Source: Trichaptum fuscoviolaceum (Eukaryota; Basidiomycota; Agaricomycetes; Hymenochaetales; Trichaptaceae). From it: 64,000 bases of DNA. Both the position numbers and the translations under genes were made by a program. Location: positions 6,039,671-6,103,670 of the forward strand of contig CAJSYZ010000002.1 of assembly GCA_910574455.1 (NCBI GenBank), in the 5' to 3' direction. Below the pieces are notes generated by a model. That model ran no database searches. It worked only from the letters and a program-made list of their open reading frames with translations, and had not been told where the DNA came from. Below, piece after piece: positions 48,471-57,852 of the stretch. The stretch's first letter is position 1. Each line of letters opens with the position of its first letter.

Positions 48471-48874
48471 TTTTGAATCTCCTGGAATAGTTGCCGAGTG
48501 ACCTTTATTCAGTGAGATTTATGCTAACAATTGCGCTTGCTTTGGGCTTTTTTCTCTTCCGGCTCTCAGAAAGAGTGATGCAAAAACATGAAGGCACGAA
48601 TTGGTTGGTTCCGTTGGGGAAAATCAAAAGACGATAAAAAAAAACAGACGTAGATTGGCGCTTGCAGCCCTGCCAATTGGTTTTTGAAGACTCATCAACG
48701 GGACTGGTTGTCACGAAGACAGCGCAGCCGGAGAAAAGCTATTAGACGCGACAGAGTTTGACTCGGAGATAATCAAAGAAATGTATTGATCTTGCTGTGA
48801 TATTTGCGGTCTAGTGACTTTCTCGAGAGACATAAATTCGAGACATAAACTCGCGACACAAGAAGTCCATAACT

Positions 48875-50260
48875 CTAGTATGGGGTTTTCTGCCAAATAT
48901 TATCAGCAAGTCTTAATATGATACACTTGGAACTTACGCCGTAGGTTAATTCAACTTTTAGCCCTTCAGAAACATAACGAGCTAAAGCTTCCGTGCTGAC
49001 CCTCGAAGATCCATCGCCTCTCAGATTGAGAAATGCAGCGTATAGGATTGCCGTGTGATCCCTTGATCGCGCGAAGTTCCAACGCGATTCAACCATGCCC
49101 ATGAGTCCATCTGCAATTTTGGTAGTCTTGATGAACCAGTCTTGAAAGATCATTGTCGACAATAATGGGCACAGTATATTCATATCCGGAAATTGTGGTT
49201 GAATAGTCAGAGCATCAATGATGTCCTGAGCTCGGCAGTCTAAACAGTATTCCATGCGCAGATATTTCAGTCTGGGTGAGCTCAAAAGCACATTGTGGAG
49301 CTCATCAAAATGGATTGTCAGACTTGTAAGATCAAGTGACTGCAATGAAGCACCCGACCGCTGGATAAAGGAGTAGATCCCGATTTGAGGTGTGCCTTCA
49401 TCAAATAGTATACTACCCGCAATTTTTAATACCAAAAGCATAGGCATAACGAAGTGGACGAGGGTTCTCTGCACCGCGTATACTGATATCTCGCGAAGAG
49501 AGAGGTAACGAATATTTGAAGTAAACACAGCTCCATCCTCGGGTATATCAAGGATAGAAATCGATGGCTTAGCATCATATAGAGCATTGGTGCATGGGAT
49601 GATTGTTTCTCCAACGACTTTTCCTCCTGGTATGTTCTCCAGTATGGAGAGCATTTTCGTTGAGACAATTGATAGCGGCCATATGAATGCGTCCATCAGA
49701 GTGAGTCGTTGCAAGGAGGATGGAAAGACAGAAACCAGTGCCATGAAGTCATAAATAGGGACTTCAATTTCGACGTCATGCCATCTATGAAGGTTTTCAA
49801 CTGTTTTTTCAAGGAGTAACCCCATTGTTTTCCGCTCTTCATCGTCATAAGTATGCGAGCGTTGCCTAACCGTGATTTTAAGGGGGCACATCTTCGACCG
49901 CTCCAGCCAGAAGTTCCATGCGTGCATTGTTCTGTGGAAATGCCTGATACGTTCCTCTGAAAAGTCGTAGTAGGGAGCGTCGTGTCTTTCAAGAACCATG
50001 CTTATTCGAGACCACAAAATCGAGCTTGATATTGCCAATTGCCTCCAGGACCTCGACACTTGGGATACATTCGAGGGTGCTTCCGTCTTCAAATGCGTGT
50101 ACGACTCTTCAACTGGGAGAGCGAGGAAAAAGATCTCCAAGAGGATCTCCGGGGCAAGCGACGGGATTAAGGCTAAGGGCTCCGGCGTGTCTTCTGAGTA
50201 TTGTGTCTCCTGGTGAGCATTTTCGATCAGATCAATTCCTAGACAATGTAGATTATTCAT
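48875..50260 (-). CDS. F-box/LRR-like protein
   Basis: Open frame of 461 codons starting with ATG at 50260. The F-box reads L-A-P-E-I-L-L-E-I-F-F-L-A-L-P-V-E-E, then S-Q-V-S-R-S-W-R-Q-L-A and L-W-S-R-I-S. Leucine-rich units include I-R-Y-L-S-L, L-Q-S-L-D-L and R-L-K-Y-L-R-M-E-Y-C. Near the end a GTAAGT donor follows the codon for the last conserved block, so the true C-terminus may be in a short downstream exon. It is head to head with the MGALLCC gene at 50963, with about 700 bases between. Confidence 0.77.
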   Translation of the reverse strand: MNNLHCLGIDLIENAHQETQYSEDTPEPLALIPSLAPEILLEIFFLALPVEESYTHLKTEAPSNVSQVSRSWRQLAISSSILWSRISMVLERHDAPYYDFSEERIRHFHRTMHAWNFWLERSKMCPLKITVRQRSHTYDDEERKTMGLLLEKTVENLHRWHDVEIEVPIYDFMALVSVFPSSLQRLTLMDAFIWPLSIVSTKMLSILENIPGGKVVGETIIPCTNALYDAKPSISILDIPEDGAVFTSNIRYLSLREISVYAVQRTLVHFVMPMLLVLKIAGSILFDEGTPQIGIYSFIQRSGASLQSLDLTSLTIHFDELHNVLLSSPRLKYLRMEYCLDCRAQDIIDALTIQPQFPDMNILCPLLSTMIFQDWFIKTTKIADGLMGMVESRWNFARSRDHTAILYAAFLNLRGDGSSRVSTEALARYVSEGLKVELTYGVSSKCIILRLADNIWQKTPY

Positions 50261-50861
50261 TTTTCACACCTTATTCCTAAGTTCGCTGCTAGTAGAGTGA
50301 GTAATGAGGTTAGACATGAGAGCACTGTGGTCAAGGCGGTCAAGAGGCAAAGCGAGGGGCGCAAAACAAGCCTCATGACGCGCCGGCCCTGAAGAGTTTT
50401 GAAAGTCTCACGCGTTCAAATCTGTCCTAACTAAGCTTGACAATAATTCGAACTTTCCGCACTAACCATGCTCTGTCATGCTAGTGATCTGTCCTGCTGC
50501 CGGTATATGAAACACTCACTGCACCAAGAAACTTGAAATCTGGTGCATCACCGCAGCAAGCTCAAAGCGTTTGTTTCACTAACAATGTCCCGACATGTCC
50601 GACTCCTCTCCCGGTGATCTCGCACAAAAGCATTACAGCATGCTTAGTCTTTTCTGTATGTCCTGTTATCGCAATTAGGAGTTCAATATGCCGCAATATA
50701 CCTGATATGAATCGTAGTGCGGATGCTGTGCAGACAGTAAGTCCGGTGCTCACGCATGCGAATAAGGGCGCCCCGTTTACACTGGCACTTTGGACCCAAA
50801 GTTTGATGCGAATTACACTGCAGCGAAAGTTAAGGTACCCTGAAGAGAGCCGTTGCTGTAG

Positions 50862-50868
50862 TATAAGA
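50862..50868 (+). promoter_or_regulatory. TATA box of the MGALLCC gene, copy 1
   Basis: TATAAGA lies about 101 bases upstream of the ATG at 50963, in the spacer shared with the divergent F-box/LRR gene. Confidence 0.5.
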
Positions 50869-50962
50869 CCAGGCATGTATCTTTGCTGGTGCATCATCAC
50901 CTCACACCTGCAGAGACGTGCAATCTGACTCGCCAACCACTCAATTCTTACTCAGTTCTACC

Positions 50963-51248
50963 ATGGGTGCGCTCCTGTGTTGCTGCCCGAAACGGTCCTC
51001 CCCAGTAAGCCATCAGCTTCTCCTTCTTCAGAATTATGTTTTTCCGATTGAACTGCCTGCTATAGCCTCGTCAAAGGGCACCTGGAAGGCGTAGAAAAAG
51101 GGACGGCGGGGACGGCGGTGGCGATGATGGGGGTGGGGACAGTGGAGGTGATGGTGGCTATGGTGGCGGTGACGGTGGTGGATGGGGTGGAGGCGATAGT
51201 GGAGGTGGAGATGGAGGAGGCGGAGGAGGAGGAGGCGGAGGATGCTGA
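50963..51248 (+). CDS. Small Gly/Asp-rich protein with acylation-type N-terminus (MGALLCC), copy 1
   Basis: Two exons, 50963-51004 and 51066-51248 (intron 61 nt, GTAAGC..TAG, phase 0); 74 aa. Exon 1 encodes M-G-A-L-L-C-C-C-P-K-R-S-S-P: Gly2 plus a Cys triplet suits myristoylation with palmitoylation. Exon 2 starts P-R-Q-R-A-P-G-R-R-R-K-R, a basic patch, then consists of G-G-G-D and G-G-D-G repeats and ends G-G-G-C. The gene is too short and split to appear as one open frame. The paralogue at 55600 has the same 14-codon first exon and intron position, which supports this model. Confidence 0.75.
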
Positions 51249-53156
51249 GCAAGGATTACGAATAAGGGTACCTATACATCTTTAACAAGACCATGCCCTC
51301 CGCGTATTCTGCATTATTACATCCATAAACCACTTCTAATTTCAAACAAGTTGATTATATTATATCATGACTCTAAGAATAACAGCGTTAGTTTGATTGC
51401 ATGCGATATTATCAAGATTCTACAATGGATAATGTAACACATAAATACTTAACTTTGCCAAAGACTCCCAAGGAAGAAAGAATAACATTAGAAAGACCGA
51501 ATTACGAAGACGAATCAAAGAACGAGAGCGAATAACAAAAAAATGCGTTCAATGTTCAGAAGCAAGGTATGGATGGAGCTGCAAATACTGAAAGACCGAT
51601 GATGTACCAATCGCCGGTGTCACAGGCGTGTAAGGGGGAGGAAACTATGGTGGGTGTGAGCGACCAGGTGAAACAGGCTCAGGCAAGGACGCCACCGTAG
51701 CCATAATAGTAGCTGCGCTCATGGTCGCCCCACCACTCCTGCTGGTGACGGTGCCTGTTCGATCGCGGAGCGTGAGCCGGCGGGACGGGAAGAGGAAGTA
51801 GTTGGGTATCGAGCGGAATAGAGTGGTTCGTCTTCCCTGCGCATTGTCGTGACCGTAGGCGCAACAAGCTCGAATCGGACGCGATGTTCTTGTCGAACTC
51901 AGAAAAGGAAAAAAGGAACCAAAATTGAGACCGTCACAGATACTATGAGGTATATTTCGGTATATCCTAAGATTTGCATATGGAAAATCAACGTCTGAGT
52001 AGTTAGAGTGGAATACCCACGTACGTATCTCGTAACAGCACACAGGAGATATTCATGCATTCTCAACGACGCATCTCGTATGTATCCAACATCTTACAGA
52101 TGATCCTCGGTATACAGTACCTCCTTCGCCCGGATGTCGTTCACGAGCCAGACACGGCTGCTGGAGTATTACTGATAATTGGTCGGGAGAGCATCACCTA
52201 CAGTAAGATATGGAACTCATAATACACTCTGTATAACTCTCAGATGCCTTAACCACCTCCGTAACGGGTACCTTGTCCAGCCACGGTTCTCAGAACAACC
52301 CACTTTTCCACACCTTTCCCATGATTTCGTGAAGCTATAGACTGTGCCAGTACTCGAAGAAGCTGCCAGTACACCAAGACCTTCCAAACCAATATGCAAA
52401 TAATCACGGACGGTGTATCATCTTTGACTAAAGCACTGGCTGCGCTCTTATACCGAGACGCGGTATCCTGCACGCATATTCAACTGGTTACATTACTCAT
52501 TGAAATATTAGAAGTTGATCACGTACCTAGAGCAGCACGACACGACGAGTTCGAAGGTGGCTAACGGTAGAGGGATGCATGTCGCGGGGAGGTGAACTTT
52601 AACGTCTTTGCCCTTATACACGGTGTGTTGGTTTGTTTTGACATACAGTGTTATGGTTTACTTGTAGTACTAGTAGTAGTACTACCACTACGTGCCAGTG
52701 ATGGCACGCGACTAAAGCTCTCGACGACATCTATTTTCCGGATGACCTGGAGGTTGATAGAGCCAAGATACATTACGAATATGTGATTGCGGTATCTAAA
52801 GTACAGAACTAATATTGATAAGTACAATGAGAAACATAAAGTAGAATTACAATATATGATACAGTGTAACGAACATACAAATTGTCCTTCAACAGCGTTA
52901 TCGCACTCCTTGGTTATAGAGCAGCGCAATGCAAGTACACAAGTAAGTCTAATTCACAACTTTACTTCGGGTTGATTAGATAATGTGTAAATTAGCTCGA
53001 GCCGGGGTATCGTCGTTTGAGGATTTGCGCAACAGTGTTCTATCCATCTCCATATAAGTGGTTATCGTGTCTAACTAAGAGGAACAGGTGAGCAAACCAA
53101 AGGTGGAATTGTAGGCCGACGTGGCTCACCATCTCTAAGAAACCACTGCTTGCCGT
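51249..53156. other. Intergenic; holds a decayed copy of the 56.4-57.3 kb locus
   Basis: No intact gene. The stretch 51450-51900 matches 56180-56640 at the nucleotide level, for instance the ATTACGAAGACG and AAATGCGTTCA words in the same order and spacing, then CAGGCGTGTAAGGG. A short inverted repeat, GTAGTACTAGTAGTAGTACTAC, is at about 52664-52686. Confidence 0.55.
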
Positions 53157-53495
53157 TCAGTATCTGTATGGGCTGCTGCGGTATCCGTAACTGGGTGTCG
53201 CCACCGCTCCCGGGTACATACCACCACCACCTCCACTCACACTCGGGTAGTAGCTTTGTCCATACCCTCGGTGTCCGTGTCCATGGTTATGACTATAGGC
53301 ATACTGGTGATGAGGCTGGTGGTGATGGCGCCGCCCGTGTCCATACGAGCGCCCGTGCGAGTGTGAGGGGTAATGGTAGTGTGAGGAGTGTCCATGACCA
53401 TGGCCGTAGCCTCCGTAGTGCGGACGTCGTTGGTGCGAATAATGCGAGCCGTATGAGTAGCCCTGTGGGCGAGAGTGAGAGTAGGAATTGCCCAT
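53157..53495 (-). CDS. Small His/Tyr/Gly-rich protein with acylation-type N-terminus (MGNSYS), copy 2
   Basis: Single exon, 112 aa, ATG at 53495. It starts M-G-N-S-Y-S-H, as in copy 1. The body has G-Y-G-H-G-H-G-H-S-S-H-Y-H-Y-P-S-H-S-H-G and G-R-R-H-H-H-Q-P-H-H-Q-Y, then G-Y-G-Q-S-Y-Y-P-S and a Gly run. The end is S-Y-G-Y-R-S-S-P-Y-R-Y. N- and C-terminal motifs are conserved among the three copies while the middle varies in repeat number. A TATA box, TATATATAAGA, is on the minus strand at about 53692-53702. Confidence 0.74.
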   Translation of the reverse strand: MGNSYSHSRPQGYSYGSHYSHQRRPHYGGYGHGHGHSSHYHYPSHSHGRSYGHGRRHHHQPHHQYAYSHNHGHGHRGYGQSYYPSVSGGGGGMYPGAVATPSYGYRSSPYRY

Positions 53496-53690
53496 TGTTG
53501 AATCGACTGATGAGGGGAATCCTTGATATGAGGGGCGAAGCGTAATGTTATGAGGAAAGGATGGTTCAAGAAGGTTGCTACGATATCGCTGTATAGGGTT
53601 GTATATATGGCGGTGACTGAGATAGTGGTTTCAGTTATGGAGAAAAGTGGCGATATCAAGATTAGAAAGAACATACAAAAGGTGCGGTGC

Positions 53691-53745
53691 TCTTATATAT
53701 ACGCGGCGTAACTAGACCGTTCTTGTCAACAAAATGATGATGTCA
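53691..53745 (-). promoter_or_regulatory. Promoter of MGNSYS copy 2
   Basis: On the minus strand, TGACATCATC (53736-53745) resembles the CRE/ATF-like element seen in the other two copies, followed by the TATA box GTATATATAAGA at 53691-53702, about 200 bases before the ATG. Confidence 0.5.
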
Positions 53746-53879
53746 CTGCGCTGAACGACTCCGCAGCTCTTCCGGATATACAGGCCCTCAGAAATTGCGA
53801 ATGAGTAGAGGAGCTGTGGGTTGGAGCGCTTTGGGAGCAAAAATTAGCGCCCGTGAGCGCGCTGATCAGGTGTTGGTCC

Positions 53880-54180
53880 AAATATAGACGTACATGCCAG
53901 ACTTGTATATTCGGGTATATTTGATGTCATAAATGGATTGAATGGGAAGATGGCGACCAGAAGGCGGTGCATAATGGAATGCTGTGCGGCGCACCGAGTT
54001 TGCCAAGTGAAGGTACATCACCCGTTCGCAATCTTAGGGCCCCGCTGCGTGTTTTCCTCAACATCAAATCTAAGCTGATTTGACTGTCAGACTTGGGTTC
54101 AGCGTTGCAATAGGATGTGCGATAAGTTGTATTTCCGAGATAACTATGAGCCATCCGGAAGATTGAAGGTGTCCTCGGTT
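53880..54180 (-). other. Block conserved upstream of MGNSYS-type genes, copy 2 (broken)
   Basis: Minus-strand sequence matches the blocks at 39853-40260 and 62150-62540, for example CTTCCGGATG, then ATCTCGGAAA, then CCCAAGT. The frame that is open in the other two copies is interrupted here. Confidence 0.45.
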
Positions 54181-54329
54181 CATCAAGGCATCAGTGCGGT
54201 TCCGAATACACTTAACGGATGAAACACAGATAACTGACTTGATCTAGAGTGTGATTCACTGAGCTTAGAGCAGCTGTGCAAGGGAAGGTACTGCGCACCT
54301 TATACGTTACGCCCCACATAGCATCTGAC

Positions 54330-54935
54330 ATCCAGCTGCTTAGTATCTAGGAGTGTTACGTTTCCGACTACTTTCCCTCCTCCTACGCTTTGCAGTCTGG
54401 ACTCAGCAGAGTGTCTTGGCGGTGACAAGCGATGTCGGGATTATGTCCATGCCCATCAACACCAGCCTTTCTAAAGTGGCAGCAAAGTCCGGGACCAATG
54501 TATGAAAGTCCTAATAGTAGGATTTCAACCTGAAATCGTGCCATCTGTTGAAATTTGCCATTGCTTTGGATAAAAGCAAACCGACCGCCTCTTTCTCCTC
54601 GGGAAGTTTGGATAGACTTATGATTGTAATTCTCAGAGGACGCGTTCTCGATCTTTCTATCCAGAGGTCCCCAAGCACATGATGTTTTGTAGATTCTCTT
54701 GATTCAGTCCTCCTAGGAATCCTCAGCATTGCCACTGAAGAAGCTTAATCGGGACCACGAGGCCAAGATTGCAGATTGCCTCCAGAGCTGTGAAACTCGG
54801 GAAACATTCGAAGGCAATTCTGTCTTCCAATGGGTACCTCGCTCTTGAGATGGACGAGCGTCGCTAGGTACTTCCAAAGAGATTTTCCGGCGCAACTTGA
54901 AGCGACGCGATCATGACTGAAGAAAGAGGCACCAA
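54330..54935 (-). pseudogene. F-box/LRR-like pseudogene
   Basis: The minus strand shows family pieces in order but in different frames: E-L-P-S-N-V-S-R-V-S-Q-L-W-R-Q near 54800, then D-L-W-I-E-R-S-R-T-R-P-L-R-I-T near 54650, then N-R-W-H-D-F-R-L near 54545. The second half of the gene is absent. It sits head to head with the MGALLCC copy 2, as the intact 48875 gene does with copy 1. Confidence 0.75.
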
Positions 54936-55466
54936 TTTGTCAGAGTGTTGTATTCCCTAGAAAGTTTATAGATTAATTTAGGATATGAACGTCGTAGATT
55001 GTTCATATATCACACCTTATTCCTTTGTTCGCTGCTGTTGTCAGAGCGGGTGCTGAGGTTGACAGGTTGGACGCGATGGGCGTGTGTTCATTTTCAAGTT
55101 TGCGTCATGCCTGCCCTAAACTTCTGACTTATTTGTCTCCCGGTACCGCCTAGATGGCACCCAAATACTAAACAGTTTCGCACTGTTGACAGAAGTCACA
55201 AAACTGCTCTCCTACGCCTCATCTTCCTGGATACTTATCGGAAGAAATCAATAGTATGTGGAGGCCTTCACCATTTGTACATCACCGCAGCGGCGCAGCA
55301 GGACTGAGGCGCTCAATTCACCTTTAAAGTGTCTGTTACCCACTCATAATTGATCCCGAAAAGGCGGTACAGTCTGAGCATGCACCGGCAGAGTCATACA
55401 TATTGATGCTGATTGCACTGGCGGGCACACGTTTTCTATTCTTGGTACCTTCTGGAGGGGCCGCAG

Positions 55467-55473
55467 TATAAAC
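55467..55473 (+). promoter_or_regulatory. TATA box of the MGALLCC gene, copy 2
   Basis: TATAAAC lies about 127 bases upstream of the ATG at 55600. Confidence 0.5.
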
Positions 55474-55599
55474 GCAAGCTTCGTGTCTGCAATCCTGAAC
55501 CATCTTCTCACATCGACGACATAATAGTCTACATACACTTGGACTTGTCATTGTCTCATTCATACTCACTACATAATCAATTCTACTGTGGCTTGCTTC

Positions 55600-55993
55600 A
55601 TGGGTGCGCTCTTATGTTGCCATACACCAGGTAGCTGCCTCGTACGTCCAAATCTTCTCTACGTTCCCTCCTGACATAAACTATCCGAAGTCTAACAAAC
55701 TGTTTTAGCCTCGCCGAAATGCATTTGGAAGGCGTAGAAGACGGGGCGGCGGAGACGGCGGAGGAGACAGCAGAGGCGGCGGAGGAAATAACGGAGGCGA
55801 CATAGGAGACATCGGAGGCGGGGGTGGTGGTGGTTACAACTGGGGCGGCGGAGGAAACAGCGGAGGCGGGGGTGGTGGTGGTTACAGCTGTTATGGGGGT
55901 GATAGTGGTGGATGGGGCGGAGGCGGTGATGGAGGTGATGGGGGAGGTGGTGATGGAGGTGATTGGGGAGGCGGTGATGGAGGTAGTGATTGA
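55600..55993 (+). CDS. Small Gly-rich protein with acylation-type N-terminus (MGALLCC), copy 2
   Basis: Two exons, 55600-55641 and 55709-55993 (intron 67 nt, GTACGT..TTTTAG, phase 0); 108 aa. Exon 1 encodes M-G-A-L-L-C-C-H-T-P-G-S-C-L, the same length as in copy 1. Exon 2 opens P-R-R-N-A-F-G-R-R-R-R-R, then continues with G-G-G-D, G-G-G-G-Y-N-W-G-G-G and G-D-G-G repeats, ending G-G-S-D. An earlier GTAGCT donor would put exon 2 out of frame, so the GTACGT donor is preferred. The repeat region is longer than in copy 1, consistent with slippage. Confidence 0.73.
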
Positions 55994-56821
55994 AGCGCAG
56001 TTGGGATATGATGGGCATACTAAATAATAGCACCCAACCGTGCCCTCTGAAATGACACTATTGACAATTATGTGTTTAGATGTCTTGACCTCTAGTCATT
56101 GCCTTCATAAAAGTGATCAAAACTCAATTGCAGTGTGACATGATAATGATGCTACAATGAGTGATGCGTAGATCCCTAATTCTGCCAAAGACCCCAGAGA
56201 AAACAGAATAAGAGTAGAAAAAACATTTTACACATTAAGTCTGTCAAACGAATGTACATTTCCAAAAAGGAAGTACCTATAAACGAGCAACTAAAAGAGT
56301 ACAACGAATGTATGTCAAAGAAACACTAAATTACGAAGACGTGTAGCCAAAGAAAGAAGGCGGATAACGAACAAATGCGTTCACTGCGTCTTGAATTCAG
56401 AAGCTAGATACGGAGGGAGTGGGGAATCATGAGAGGTCGAAGTCATGCCTGTCACCGGCGTCGCAGGCGTGTAAGGGAACGTCAACTGAGGAGGATTCAG
56501 GAAGGGTAGGCTCAGGCAAAGTCACTACCGTAGTCATAGAAGTCGAGATCCGCTCCAGGTCTCCCACAACTCCTGCTGACGGCAGCAACTGTTTGTGTCG
56601 TCGGATATGGAGACGTAGACCGGACCCGTAGACGCAATTGCATCCGGGGAGCTCGGCGTGATAAATAGGAGCAGAAGTCGATTTAGCTTGCACGATGGAC
56701 AAAACGCTCGACGACGAAGTCGTCTCATCCGCCTCCATCACTGACAGCCTGAGCGGCGTCGACGCCTGCGGAAGGGTGATGTTTAGCATCGTCGAACCAA
56801 GCCGGCTTCAACTAGCTTACC
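55994..56821. other. Duplicated non-coding or decayed flank
   Basis: Homologous to 51249-51900. A minus-strand open frame at 56427-56789 may be the 3' exon of the uncertain gene at 56822-57271 (acceptor CCGCAG near 56767). Confidence 0.4.
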
Positions 56822-57271
56822 TGCGCCTTCGTTGACAGTGAGAAAGATGTGCAGTCCAATCTCACGCAGACGACATACCACTGCGGAAATGGAGACTTGC
56901 GCTGCCAGTGCCGCGGGAATGAGTGGCAGCTGAAGACGCATTCTGTCCTGTAAAACTCGGTATAGACGTGTCAGAAGAGGAGGTTGTCGAGCAGCCTGAT
57001 ATGCACTGGTTGTCGCGGAACCTCGGTTGATCTGAACGCACCACGATCTGCAGTTGACGTTGGTACAGCGCCAGAACGAGACGGCGTGAAGTAGTCCAGC
57101 GTCACAGTTTCTGTCGGTGCTGAAGTAGAGTCGCATTCGACGCGGCAGAGGGCGAGGAAAAGCTGCGAGAGCAAGGTGGTCGCGTTGCTCGTCCGGTGTA
57201 GGGTAGTCTTCTTTGGAGTAGAAGCAGAGGATGTTGAACTGCTCTTCACACGGCTCGATAACCTGATCCTA
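56822..57271 (-). CDS. Hypothetical gene, partial and uncertain
   Basis: The minus strand is open for about 149 codons between a CAG acceptor at 57272 and a GTAAGC donor at 56821. It reads V-I-E-P-C-E-E-Q-F-N-I-L-C-F-Y, then R-P-L-P-R-R-M-R-L-Y-F and later F-W-R-C-T-N-V-N-C. Overlapping frames are also open because the region is GC-rich, so the frame is not certain. I could not place a first exon. A decayed copy of its 3' flank is at 51650-51900. No family recognised. Confidence 0.3.
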
Positions 57272-57852
57272 GCAGATGTCAATCAGAATAGATCACTGGT
57301 CGGTGTCGGTGTCGACGTAGTCGCCTCCTCGGACTCACGGTGACACGGCTTGTTTTTCGTCGGAGTTATTTTCGGCACTTCGGCAAGTACTTGTTTGTGG
57401 TTCGAACGTTGAAGTTAGCAGCAAATCTGTCTTCCTTTGAGTCTTTGAGTCATTGAAAACTTATAGCAGGAGAGACATAAAGTCTTCGGTATCCTACTTG
57501 TCTGCAACAGCATCAGTAAAAGTAATGTATGACCACTTCTTGATAAAAGTACAAGGTCTAAAGCCAAAGGGAAGTCTTATTTCAAGCTGACGTTGCGGTT
57601 GTCACACAGGAATGCACGGAGTAATTAGTCCATCCTTGAGCAACTAGATTATATATTTTCTATGATTTGACAAATGATATAACTAGTTTTACTTAGCCTT
57701 CAAGTCGGGTAAGCCTGGTTTCTTTTGACTCTTCCTATGAAGACATCTATGATAGTATCATCCCTAACTTAATAAAATGAGTAGAGAGCACAACATTCAG
57801 AGAAAGGAATACTTCTGCAACTGTTGAGAAATTCGTCTTCCATACAGTGAAA

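Noticed and set aside
50533..50936. ORFs of 124 and 131 codons in the spacer before MGALLCC copy 1
   Set aside because: They overlap on opposite strands, lie in the promoter region, and are not preserved in the homologous spacer at 55.1-55.6 kb.
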